Part shown: piece by piece, positions 46,973-54,949 of the stretch
Layout: each line of letters opens with the position of its first letter
Position numbering within the stretch: position 1 is the stretch's first letter
Source of the DNA: NORP233 sp050186825
GTDB lineage: Bacteria > Planctomycetota > J058
Assembly: GCA_050186825.1 (NCBI GenBank)
Contig: JBFWYD010000055.1
Location: 8,577 to 72,576 of the forward strand
Reading direction: 5' to 3'
Length of the DNA: 64,000 nt
Translations under genes and position numbers: made by a program
Notes under the pieces: generated by a model
Database searches by the model: none
What the model was told of the DNA's origin: nothing
The model's input: only the letters and a program-made list of their open reading frames with translations

Positions 46973-47100
46973 TCCGTGCTCGTGCTCGTGCTCGTGCTCG
47001 TGATCGTGGTCGTCGACGTGAGCGGAGAAGTAGTCGCGACTACGTCTGCGACCACGAAACCGATCACGACCAAGGCGACGAGCACGAGCGCGAGCACGGA
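46973..47100. terminator. Large dyad hairpin between convergent genes
   Basis: The 128-bp region is centred exactly on the perfect palindrome GTAGTCGCGACTAC (47030-47043). The outer arms (46973-46995 and 47078-47100), made of CGTGCT/AGCACG units, pair over 23 positions with one G-T. It lies between the pssA stop (46946) and the DUF3754 gene stop (47137), so it could end transcription from both sides. No T-tract is present. Confidence 0.55.
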
Positions 47101-47136
47101 GGGAGACGAGTCGAGTCGACCGGGCTGTGCTGTTGG

Positions 47137-48771
47137 TCAGGCAGGGCCGGCCCCTGCGCCTAGCTCCCCCGGCCACGCCCGCCAGCGCTCCTCCAGCGCG
47201 GCGCGCGCCGCGGCGGGCGGGAGGGCGCGGTAGCGGGGCGGCTCGCCCGGGAGCTCCTCGACGATCGGGAGCGGGCCGGGCGCCACGACCTTGCGCAGGG
47301 CGTCCTCGACCTCGAGGTCCACGTCGGCGGCGTGCTCCCGCTCGAGCCAGCGCTCGACGCGCTCGTCGAGCTCGGCCGCGCTCAGGGGGGCCTCGGCGCG
47401 CAGCAGGAGCGTCCACACCAGGAGCGCCTCCTCGAGCTCCTGCTCCTCGAGGCCGTCGATCAGGAAGTGGAGCACGCCCACGCTGGTGTCGAGGTGCTTC
47501 GAGTAGAGGTCGCGGGTCACGCGGGCGCGGTAGGCGCGGCGGACCTCGAGGGTGCGCGCGATCAGGCGCCACACGGTGAGCCCGAGCGCGACGCCCACCG
47601 CGTAGACCGCGCGGCGCGGGTTGACCCAGGTCTGGACCAGGGTCGGGATCGCGGCCACGGCGGTCACGATCAGGAGCGCGAGGTCGAAGGAGCGGAGCTT
47701 GAGGAACATCTCCGGGAACACGATCTCGCTGTCGGCCAGGGGGATCTGGCGGAAGAGCTGGAGCCAGAGCGTCCAGTCGCGCGCCTGCGCGGGGGCCGCG
47801 TCGGCGCGCAGCGCGAACTCGCCGCTGCTGCGGGCGCGCAGCAGGCGGTCCGCGCTCAGGAGGCGGCTTCCGGGCGGGGGCTCGAGCCGGAACACCGTGA
47901 CCAGGTGCCGGAAGGCGGGCTCCTGGAGGCGGATCCACCGCGGGGCCGTGAACAGCGGCAGGTTGCGTACGTTCACGCGGCGCACCCAGCGGCGCGGCTC
48001 GGGGAAGGCGCGCGCGCGAGGGGGCGGGGCGGGGTGGCTCTCGCCGCGCACGAGCTCGATCAGCCACTGGAGCGGGACGAGGACCGGGAAGGTCAGCAGG
48101 CGGAGCAGGCGCTCGGCGAGCAGGTCCAGCCGCTCCATCAGGTAGCGGCCCTCCGCGCGGTCGGGGCCCATGCCGCGGTGGAAGACGAGCGCGTTCTGGC
48201 CCAGCTCCGGCGACGGCCGCAGCCAGCCCTGGAGGCCCGCGGGCCCGAGCTCGAGCCGCGCGGCGAGCGGGCGGCCGGCCTCGCTCGCGAGGTGCGCCGC
48301 GAGGTCCGCGGCGGGCTCGGGGTCGAGCACCGACCAGTCCACCTCGGCCGGGACGTCGAACAGATAGCGGCTGTCGAAGGCCAGGCGCTGCTCCTCCGCC
48401 TCGAAGGGGAGGAAGTTGGCCCGGCGCATCGCGAGCAGGAAGTTGCCCAGGAAGCGCCGCTGGCGCGCGAGCAGCTCGGCCTCGTCCAGGCCCACCCGCG
48501 CGGCGGCCCCGGTCTCGGGCGAGAACAGCTCGTAGTCGGCCTTGAGCTCCTCGAGGGTCGGCTGCCAGCGCACGGCGAGCAGCGCCTCCGCCAGGCGGAA
48601 CACCGCAGCCTGCTCGGCGTCGGGCGCCGGGCCGAGCAGGGCCGCGTGCAGGCGCGCCTTGGGGATCGGGATGTAGTGCTCGCGCGGCAGGGGCACCCAC
48701 TCGCCCGGGTCGCCCTCGGGCGGGGGCTCGCGGCCCCACCACTCCAGCCCCTCGTCGAGCCAGCGGCTCAG
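47137..48771 (-). CDS. DUF3754 (TMEM143-like) membrane protein
   Basis: 544 aa if started at CTG 48771, which overlaps the upstream stop (CTGA); GTG at 48696 is the conventional alternative. Family features: REHYIPIPKARL near the start, a long helical region with LEELKADYELFSPE and ALVFHRGMGPDRAEGRYLMERLD, and two C-terminal membrane helices (LALLIVTAVAAIPTLVQTWV, AVYAVGVALGLTVWRLIA). The family occurs in plants, animals and bacteria; its function is unknown. It is translationally coupled to a CarS-like lipid enzyme, so a lipid or envelope role is possible. Confidence 0.8.
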   Translation of the reverse strand: MSRWLDEGLEWWGREPPPEGDPGEWVPLPREHYIPIPKARLHAALLGPAPDAEQAAVFRLAEALLAVRWQPTLEELKADYELFSPETGAAARVGLDEAELLARQRRFLGNFLLAMRRANFLPFEAEEQRLAFDSRYLFDVPAEVDWSVLDPEPAADLAAHLASEAGRPLAARLELGPAGLQGWLRPSPELGQNALVFHRGMGPDRAEGRYLMERLDLLAERLLRLLTFPVLVPLQWLIELVRGESHPAPPPRARAFPEPRRWVRRVNVRNLPLFTAPRWIRLQEPAFRHLVTVFRLEPPPGSRLLSADRLLRARSSGEFALRADAAPAQARDWTLWLQLFRQIPLADSEIVFPEMFLKLRSFDLALLIVTAVAAIPTLVQTWVNPRRAVYAVGVALGLTVWRLIARTLEVRRAYRARVTRDLYSKHLDTSVGVLHFLIDGLEEQELEEALLVWTLLLRAEAPLSAAELDERVERWLEREHAADVDLEVEDALRKVVAPGPLPIVEELPGEPPRYRALPPAAARAALEERWRAWPGELGAGAGPA

Positions 48772-49334
48772 AAGACGCTCGTCTTGAGGCCCAGCAGCAC
48801 GAACACCGCGTTGAAGGCGATGTGCAGCCCGCTGCAGATCACGAGCACGAGCAGCCACACCTTCAGCGGCGCCACCCACAAGGGGAGCAGGAACAGCAGG
48901 CAGCCGACCAGGGAGTCGACCTGGTCGAGGAGCACGTTCCACCAGCGCCCGCGCTCGCCCGGGGGGATCGCCTGCTGGCGCTTGAGGAAGCTGTTGGGCA
49001 GCTCGCCGACCACGAAGCCCAGCCCGAGCAGGAAGCCCACGTCGAGGGCGTAGGGGAGGAAGGTCTTGGTGTAGTCGAAGTACTGCAGGTTGGGCTGGGG
49101 CCAGACCGCCTGGGGGATCACGGCCAGCATCGACACGACCACGTAGACGATCGCGCCGCGCCAGGTCTTGTGGTCGCCGAACAGGCGCTTGCCGCGGACG
49201 GTGCGCCCGCCGTCGAGCGGGCGCTTGAGCCCCTCGAGCAGCTTCAGCTTGATCACGGCGATCTGCACGGCCGCGGCCACCAGGACCGGCCACGAGAGCC
49301 AGAACACGCGCAGGATCTCGGTGCCCCACTCCAT
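48768..49334 (-). CDS. CDP-archaeol synthase/CdsA-like membrane protein
   Basis: 188 aa with about five hydrophobic segments. The marker is RGKRLFGDHKTWRG, the substrate-site motif of CarS and related CDP-alcohol synthases, followed by ELPNSFLKRQQAIPPGER and LLDQVDSLVGCL. Such enzymes load CTP onto lipid phosphates. Bacterial CarS-like proteins probably act on diacylglycerol or isoprenoid phosphates. It lies 10 bp downstream of the CstA gene on the same strand and overlaps the DUF3754 gene. Confidence 0.82.
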   Translation of the reverse strand: MEWGTEILRVFWLSWPVLVAAAVQIAVIKLKLLEGLKRPLDGGRTVRGKRLFGDHKTWRGAIVYVVVSMLAVIPQAVWPQPNLQYFDYTKTFLPYALDVGFLLGLGFVVGELPNSFLKRQQAIPPGERGRWWNVLLDQVDSLVGCLLFLLPLWVAPLKVWLLVLVICSGLHIAFNAVFVLLGLKTSVF

Positions 49335-49344
49335 TCGGGTCCGC

Positions 49345-51474
49345 CTAGGCCAGCTCGGCGCCGATCACGCTCGCGCCCTCGCTCGCCGGAGGCTCGCCAC
49401 CCTCGGCGCGCAGGCGCCTCAGGGTGACCACGCCCTCGAGCAGGATCCAGAGCGAGAGCGCCAGCAGGAGCACGCTCAGCCCGGTGAGCAGCCAGGCCTG
49501 CTGGCGGTAGTACTCGAGCAGGTTCATGACCATGGCGATACTGGTCATGAAGGCCAGGAGGGCGCAGGGGAGCCCGGTCCACCAGAAGGACTTCCCCCGG
49601 CGGAGCAGGTAGAAGGTCAGCACCAGCAGGCACAGGCAGCCGAGCATTTGGTTGCTGGCGCCGAAGATCGGCCACAGCGCCTTCCAGTAGGCGTTCTCGC
49701 CCCCGCCGAACACCAGGATCAGCGGCAGGAAGGCGGCCACCGCCGAGGCGAAGTAGCGGTTGCCGAGCGGCTTCAGGAAGTCGTAGGTGCTGGCGATCTC
49801 CTCGAAGATGAAGCGCTGGATGCGCGTGGCCGTGTCGAGGGTGGTCGCCGCGAAGCTGATCACGATCACCACGATCACGGCCTTGGCGAAGTTCTCCTCG
49901 AGGCCCAGCCCGTGCACGAGGAAGCTCGCGCCCCCCGTCACGAAGGCGCCGAGCTGGGCGTTCATCCCGCCCGCCGCCGCGAAGCTCCCGTAGTGGTCGT
50001 GCCACTGGCCGCGGGTCAGGCCGGCCGTGCAGGCGATCACGGCCATCAGCGCCAGGGCGCCCTCGCCGAGCATCGAGCCGTAGCCGATCGGCCGGGTGTC
50101 GGACTCCTTGTCGACCTGCTTGCTGGTGGTGCCCGAGGCGACCAGCCCGTGGAAGCCCGAGATCGCGCCGCAGGCGATGGTCACGAACAGGAAGGGGAAC
50201 CAGGGCTGGCCCCCCACCTCGGCCTGGCTGAGGCGCAGCGCGGGGGCGACCACCGGCGGATGCGCGATCAGGAGCCCGAGGTACATCGCGCCCAGCCCGA
50301 GGAACAGCTGGTGGCTGTTTATGTAGTCGCGCGGCTGGAGCAGCAGCCACACCGGCAGGACCGAGGCGATGAAGGAGTAGACGAGCAGCAGCACGACCCA
50401 GGTCTCGGTCCGGGCTGGGATGACCCCCGGCACGGCGCTGGCGCGCACCAGCCCCAGGGAGGCCGCGGCGTCCTGGGCGGGCGCGGCCCCCGGCGCGGGC
50501 TGAAAGGCGATCGCCGAGTCGTCGCCCGCGGCGCCCGACTTCATCGCGTACTGCGAGGTCTTGGGCAGGAAGCGGACCTCGAAGCCCTGCGCCGCCTCGC
50601 CCTCGAGCCCGCGCACGGCGGCCTGGAGCGCCGTGGCCACCTGCTCGCCGCCCTCGGCCGCGGGCAGGGTCAGCTCGCGCGGGGCCTGGCCGTGGAGCGA
50701 GATCGCCAGCCGGGCGCCCGCGGGCAGGCGCGTGGCCGCGTCGGAGGCCGAGGTCAGCCGCCCGTGCTCCTTGAACATGGTGGGCATCGCGAAGTCGCGC
50801 GTGTAGCTCGCGCCCACCCACACCAACGCGTAGAGGAGCACCAGCGCCACGAGCGAGGGCACGAGCAGCCGCGCCTTCAGCTTGTAGATCAGGTAGCCGA
50901 TCACCAGCGCGACCACGATCTCGAAGTTGACCGGGAGCACCGTCATGGGGTGCTGGGTGAACAGGCTCCCGATCACGACCGCGAACACGGCGATCACGAT
51001 CCAGGAGAGGAAGAACACGACCAGGAGGAAGAGCACGCGGGCGCGCGGGCCCACGATCTTGCCGGTCAGGTCGGCGATGGTCGTGCCGCCGTTGCGGGTC
51101 GAGACGAACAGGCAGCCGAAGTCGTGGACGGCGCCGATGAAGATCGTGCCGAACACGATCCAGAGGAGCGCCGGCAGCCAGCCCCAGATCACGGCCATGG
51201 CCGGGCCGAGGATGGGCGCGGCGCCGGCCACCGAGGTGAAGTGGTGCCCGAAGAGCACGTGCTTGTTGCTGGGCACGTAGTCGACGCCGTCGGCCTTGGT
51301 GTGGGCCGGCGTCTGGCGCGAGTCGTCGAGGCCGAACACGCGCTCGGCGATGAGCCGCGAGTAGAAGCGGTAGCCGAGCGCGAAGGCGACGAGCCCGAAC
51401 ACGGCCAGCCACACCGAGTTCATTCCGGATGGCGCGTCGCCCTCGGCGAGGAGCAGGGCCAGGGCGAGGGGCAT
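49345..51474 (-). CDS. cstA: Carbon starvation protein A (peptide/pyruvate transporter)
   Basis: 709 aa with about 16 hydrophobic segments. CstA signatures are visible: ALGYRFYSRLIAERVFGLDD, VPSNKHVLFGHHFTSVAGAAPILGPA, GAVHDFGCLFVSTRNGG, SGFHGLVASGTTSKQVDKE and DTATRIQRFIFEE. The family imports peptides or pyruvate under starvation. A soluble stretch at ~235-350 (LPAGARLAISLHGQAPREL) lies between membrane segments. An upstream gene on the same strand ends 3 bp before it. Confidence 0.95.
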   Translation of the reverse strand: MPLALALLLAEGDAPSGMNSVWLAVFGLVAFALGYRFYSRLIAERVFGLDDSRQTPAHTKADGVDYVPSNKHVLFGHHFTSVAGAAPILGPAMAVIWGWLPALLWIVFGTIFIGAVHDFGCLFVSTRNGGTTIADLTGKIVGPRARVLFLLVVFFLSWIVIAVFAVVIGSLFTQHPMTVLPVNFEIVVALVIGYLIYKLKARLLVPSLVALVLLYALVWVGASYTRDFAMPTMFKEHGRLTSASDAATRLPAGARLAISLHGQAPRELTLPAAEGGEQVATALQAAVRGLEGEAAQGFEVRFLPKTSQYAMKSGAAGDDSAIAFQPAPGAAPAQDAAASLGLVRASAVPGVIPARTETWVVLLLVYSFIASVLPVWLLLQPRDYINSHQLFLGLGAMYLGLLIAHPPVVAPALRLSQAEVGGQPWFPFLFVTIACGAISGFHGLVASGTTSKQVDKESDTRPIGYGSMLGEGALALMAVIACTAGLTRGQWHDHYGSFAAAGGMNAQLGAFVTGGASFLVHGLGLEENFAKAVIVVIVISFAATTLDTATRIQRFIFEEIASTYDFLKPLGNRYFASAVAAFLPLILVFGGGENAYWKALWPIFGASNQMLGCLCLLVLTFYLLRRGKSFWWTGLPCALLAFMTSIAMVMNLLEYYRQQAWLLTGLSVLLLALSLWILLEGVVTLRRLRAEGGEPPASEGASVIGAELA

Positions 51475-51477
51475 GGC

Positions 51478-52617
51478 CTAGCCGAGCGCCTGCTCCGCGC
51501 GGCGCACGGCCGCCGTGAGCTGGAGGGCCAGCCAGCGGAAGAGCAGCGGGGTCACGAAGGCGCCGATCAGGATCGGCAGCAGGTAGCGGTCCTGCCAGGA
51601 GCGCGCGTTGCGGAACATGGCGGCGTTGGCGAACAGGGCCGCCCCGCCGCCCATGCCGAGGACCATGAACAGGCAGGACCAGCCCAGGCCGCTCAGGGTC
51701 TCGCCGATCCCGGCGCCGGGCGGGGTGTCCACGAACACGAGCGGCTTGCGGAACAGGACCACCGGCAGGAGCAGCCCGGCGTGCTCCTCCGAGAGCTTGA
51801 GCTTGGGGGCGCGCCCCGCCTTGGCCGCGGCCTCCGGCTCGAGCTCCAGCTCCAGCGAGTACTCGGGCTGCTTGAGCCGGGCGCGCCGCGTGAGCGTGAC
51901 CTTCTGGGCCAGCGGGAGCAGGTAGCCGATCAGGTTGTAGTGGGTGGTCACCCGGCGCGTGTTGCCGAACTGCTCGGTCTGGACGGTCTGCGCGAGCAGG
52001 GCGGCGCGGAGGTTGGTGACCACGAGCTTGGCCTTGCCGCGCGCGCCCGCGGTCTGGAGCGCGCCCTCGTAGTCCACCTCCTCGACGATGTCCGTCACGA
52101 TCTCCTGCTCGGGCATCAGCCACTGGCCGAGGATCTGCTGCTCCTGCGCGTCGAGCCCGCGGATCAGGCGGCCCATCCGGTCGGCCTCGTCGTCGCGGAA
52201 GGTGATCTGGATGTCCACGCCCTCGGCCTGGAGCTGGGCGTAGAGCCGCGCCATCGGGCCGAGCCCGGTCACGCAGCGGTCCTGGCCGCCGGAGCTGATC
52301 ACGAGCCCGGTCTGGCCATCGTGGTCCTTGACCAGCACCGCGCGCTTGACCGGCTCGAGCGCGAAGTCCTTGGGCCCGCCGACCTCGCCGGCGTTGCCCT
52401 TGGCGTAGACCAGGTAGCGCCCGCCGGTCAGCGGCGCGAAGGCCGCGCGGCCGAGCTGCCCGGCCTGCTCGAGGGCGCGCTGCAGGGCGCCGAACACGGC
52501 CTTGCGCCCGGTGTGCTGGACGAAGGCCAGGGCGCCGCCGACGCCGCCGGCCGCGCCCAGGTAGACGGCCAGGGCGCCGTAGGCGTAGGGATCGAACACG
52601 CTGATGTCGCTGGCCAC
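51478..52617 (-). CDS. Membrane protein of unknown function
   Basis: 379 aa. A hydrophobic N-terminal segment (GALAVYLGAAGGVGGALAFV), a soluble middle with a YLVYAKGNAGEVGG strand and helices (RDDEADRMGRLIRGLDAQEQQIL, DIVEEVDYEGALQT), then an acidic beta-rich part (SLELELEPEAAAKAG) and C-terminal membrane segments (LGWSCLFMVLGMGGGAALFANA, YLLPILIGAFVTPLLFRWLAL). I do not recognise it. It sits between the unknown helical-repeat gene and cstA on the same strand with very short gaps, which suggests one transcript. Confidence 0.65.
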   Translation of the reverse strand: MASDISVFDPYAYGALAVYLGAAGGVGGALAFVQHTGRKAVFGALQRALEQAGQLGRAAFAPLTGGRYLVYAKGNAGEVGGPKDFALEPVKRAVLVKDHDGQTGLVISSGGQDRCVTGLGPMARLYAQLQAEGVDIQITFRDDEADRMGRLIRGLDAQEQQILGQWLMPEQEIVTDIVEEVDYEGALQTAGARGKAKLVVTNLRAALLAQTVQTEQFGNTRRVTTHYNLIGYLLPLAQKVTLTRRARLKQPEYSLELELEPEAAAKAGRAPKLKLSEEHAGLLLPVVLFRKPLVFVDTPPGAGIGETLSGLGWSCLFMVLGMGGGAALFANAAMFRNARSWQDRYLLPILIGAFVTPLLFRWLALQLTAAVRRAEQALG

Positions 52618-52618
52618 G

Positions 52619-54151
52619 TTAGCGCCCCCGCCCGTTGATCGCGGCGACCGCGGCCGCCACCTCGTCCGAGAACTTGACCTCGTGCTCGGTGCTCAGGCCC
52701 ATGTTGTTCTTCTGGGTGACCACGTAGGTGTCGGTGTCGCGCGCGTAGCGCTCGAGCGTCGGCAGGCAGGCCTTGGTGCCCAGCTCCTTGAGCGTCTTGA
52801 AGCCGATCTTCTTGTAGAGGAAGAACACCTGCTCGGGCTGGCCCTTGGCCTGGACCAGCAGCTGGTCCAGGTTCTTGGCCACCCGCAGGGCGCCGACCAC
52901 GCCCTTCTTGTGCAGCATGCCCTCGAACACGTCCACCTCGTGGCGGCTGAAGGAGGCCTTCTGGGCCATGAAGTGGAACATGCCGTCCACGAGCTGGTCG
53001 GTGCTCAGGCGCCGCTCGAGGGTCTCGGCGCAGAGCTGGGCCACCTGCTGGTCGAAGGTCGAGAGCCCCTGGAGGAAGCAGAAGTCCACCTGCTCCCCCT
53101 CGATGGTCTGCATGGCCTTGAGCATCTCGAGGGTCAGGAAGGCCAGCTTGGTGCCCTCGGCCATCTTGGCCCGGGCCGCGCTCATGTCGGCCGCGCTGAT
53201 CTTGTTCTGGAGCAGCCGCGCCGGGTTGGACGAGGCGCGCTCGGCCTCCGACAGCACCGTGCTGGCCCAGGCCAGGCCGCGCGGCTCGAAGACGAGCTTG
53301 GTGTAGGCGTCGAGCTGCTCGCGGCAGTAGCCGGTCACGAAGGCCAGGTTGACCTTGACCAGGGCCTCGGCCGCCAGGTTCACCAGGCGCCGGTCGTCCT
53401 CGTGCAGCGCCTGCTTGAGCTTGTCGGTCCCGGCCTTGCCGAAGGCGAGCAGGCTCTTGGCCTCGGCCTCGAGCCGGTCGCTGGACTGCTGCTTCTTGCA
53501 GTGGGCCAGGATCGCGTCGATCTGGTCGGGGTCCTTGCTGGCCGGGAGCACCCAGTGCCAGGAGCCGCGCTCCGCCGCGTCCTCGATCGCGAGCACGGGC
53601 TTCAGCAGGCTCTCCGCCGGCCACTGCTCGAGCTCCTTCTTGACCGCGTCGCGCACGCGCGCGTCGTGCTGGCTGCGGGCGAAGCCGACCAGGCGCGGGC
53701 CGATCTGCTCAGCGGGGTACTTCTGGAGGCTCTCGAGCACCTCCTTGGCCTCGCGGCCCTGCTCGTAGCTGGGCTGGCGGTCGAGGCCGCCGCCGAGGTA
53801 GGCCATGATCGCCTCGACGTGGGCGGCGTCCCCGGTCTCGGCCAGGGCCTTGTGGAAGCTGCCGCGGACCTCGGGCGAGTCCAGCGCCAGCACGCGCTCG
53901 AGCAGCTGCTCGGCGGGGAGCTCGGACGCGAAGCGCCGGGCCTGGTCGCGCTGGTGCGAGCGCTCGCGCGGGTTCGCGAGGACCGCGAAGTAGTGGTTGA
54001 CGCGCACGGCCTGGAGGAAGCCGAGCGCGAGCAGCAGCCCGACGGGCGCCGCGATCAGCCCCAGCTTGAACCCGCTCCTGGGGAGCTCGGGGTCGGGGAC
54101 GTCGTAGGTCTTGAGGTCGGAGACGTCGGGTCGTTGGTCGGAATCGCCCAA
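52619..54151 (-). CDS. Single-pass helical-repeat (HEAT-like) protein
   Basis: About 510 aa from the TTG at 54151, which has AGGAGG 6 nt upstream; the longer frame 5' of it is Arg/Pro-rich and lacks such a site. One membrane helix near the N-terminus (GLIAAPVGLLLALGFLQAV), then ~440 residues of helical repeats (ELPAEQLLERVLALDSPEVRGSFHKAL, LVNLAAEALVKVNLAF, LCAETLERRLSTDQLVDGMFHF). The function is unknown; such proteins usually scaffold others. Its stop is adjacent to the membrane-protein gene that follows. Confidence 0.7.
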   Translation of the reverse strand: MGDSDQRPDVSDLKTYDVPDPELPRSGFKLGLIAAPVGLLLALGFLQAVRVNHYFAVLANPRERSHQRDQARRFASELPAEQLLERVLALDSPEVRGSFHKALAETGDAAHVEAIMAYLGGGLDRQPSYEQGREAKEVLESLQKYPAEQIGPRLVGFARSQHDARVRDAVKKELEQWPAESLLKPVLAIEDAAERGSWHWVLPASKDPDQIDAILAHCKKQQSSDRLEAEAKSLLAFGKAGTDKLKQALHEDDRRLVNLAAEALVKVNLAFVTGYCREQLDAYTKLVFEPRGLAWASTVLSEAERASSNPARLLQNKISAADMSAARAKMAEGTKLAFLTLEMLKAMQTIEGEQVDFCFLQGLSTFDQQVAQLCAETLERRLSTDQLVDGMFHFMAQKASFSRHEVDVFEGMLHKKGVVGALRVAKNLDQLLVQAKGQPEQVFFLYKKIGFKTLKELGTKACLPTLERYARDTDTYVVTQKNNMGLSTEHEVKFSDEVAAAVAAINGRGR

Positions 54152-54949
54152 GGGGTTCCTCCTGAAGGAGCGCTGATTCTGCGGGCTGCGGCGTAGAGCG
54201 CAAGGAGGCTGCGTCCGTGTCGCGGCGGCGCCCCGGCACGGGGACGGATCGCTGGGATCGAGCTGCAAGGCAGAGAGCCCGCCGGATTCGCGGGCGTGCG
54301 GCGAAGGCGGAGGGATCAGGAGCTGCAGGACCGGTTCTTCAACGCAAAGACGCCAAGCCGCAGAGTCGCGAAGGGGCCTCGCTGGACTGAGGCCGGGAGA
54401 GACGCCGAGGACGCGAAGGAGGCCTCACTGGACTGAGGCCGGGAAAGGCGCTTCGAGCAGGATCCGACCGGATCACTCGGGCTCGGACTCCGACTCGGGC
54501 TCGGACTCGGAGACCGCCCCTGGCTCACACTGTGACGATCTCCGCGATCTCTGCGATCTCTGCGCTGAGTACCAACGCTGTCGCAGGCCCTCGCGAGCGC
54601 GGGCTCGGAACCCGCTCTCGTGAGTCTCTGGAGTCGGGTCGGAGCCGGCCTCGGAGACCCGTGGATCCGCGAGCGGATGGCTCCGCAGCGATCGCGGCAG
54701 GAGCTGCGCGGGCGTTGGATATCAGCGCAGAGATCGCAGAGGCCGCGGAGATCGCCAGGAGTGAGCGGGGGCGCGTCTCCGCAGCGGGATCGGAGCTCGC
54801 TGCAGAGGGAGCGGGCACGGGCACGGGCACGGAGTCCCTGATGGGAAGCCGTGGTCGCGCGAACCGGAACGACTCGGCCTCGGCCTCGGCCTCGGCCTCG
54901 GCCTCGGACTCGGACTCGGACCCGTCGACTCGGAGTATCGTTCCGGGGC
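54152..54949. other. 798-bp repeat-filled gap between divergent genes
   Basis: No gene is supported. In order: one ~90-bp unit (54284-54373), a tandem 46-bp duplication (starts 54382 and 54428), a six-unit hexamer array (54475-54510), an inverted 42-bp pair (54537-54578 and 54712-54753), GCGGGCACGGGCACGGGCAC words (54814-54833) and an eight-unit array (54872-54919) just before the kinase start. Confidence 0.7.
54537..54753. repeat. Inverted 42-bp repeat pair
   Basis: The arms 54537-54578 and 54712-54753 pair at 37 of 42 positions with no gaps, around a 133-nt centre. The left arm begins GATCTCCGCGATCTCTGCGA. This is the clearest full-length copy of the family also seen at 27 and 43 kb. Confidence 0.85.

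Noticed and set aside
49168..52638. 1156-aa plus-strand reading frame across the cstA region
   Set aside because: It runs opposite the well-supported cstA and neighbours; its translation is low-complexity Arg/Gly/Ala-rich, the normal by-product of very high GC.
54851..54949. GTG 54851 as the start of the WD40 kinase
   Set aside because: It would add a tail made of the hexamer array; the TTG at 54950 begins the first non-repeat sequence, although its ribosome site is weak.
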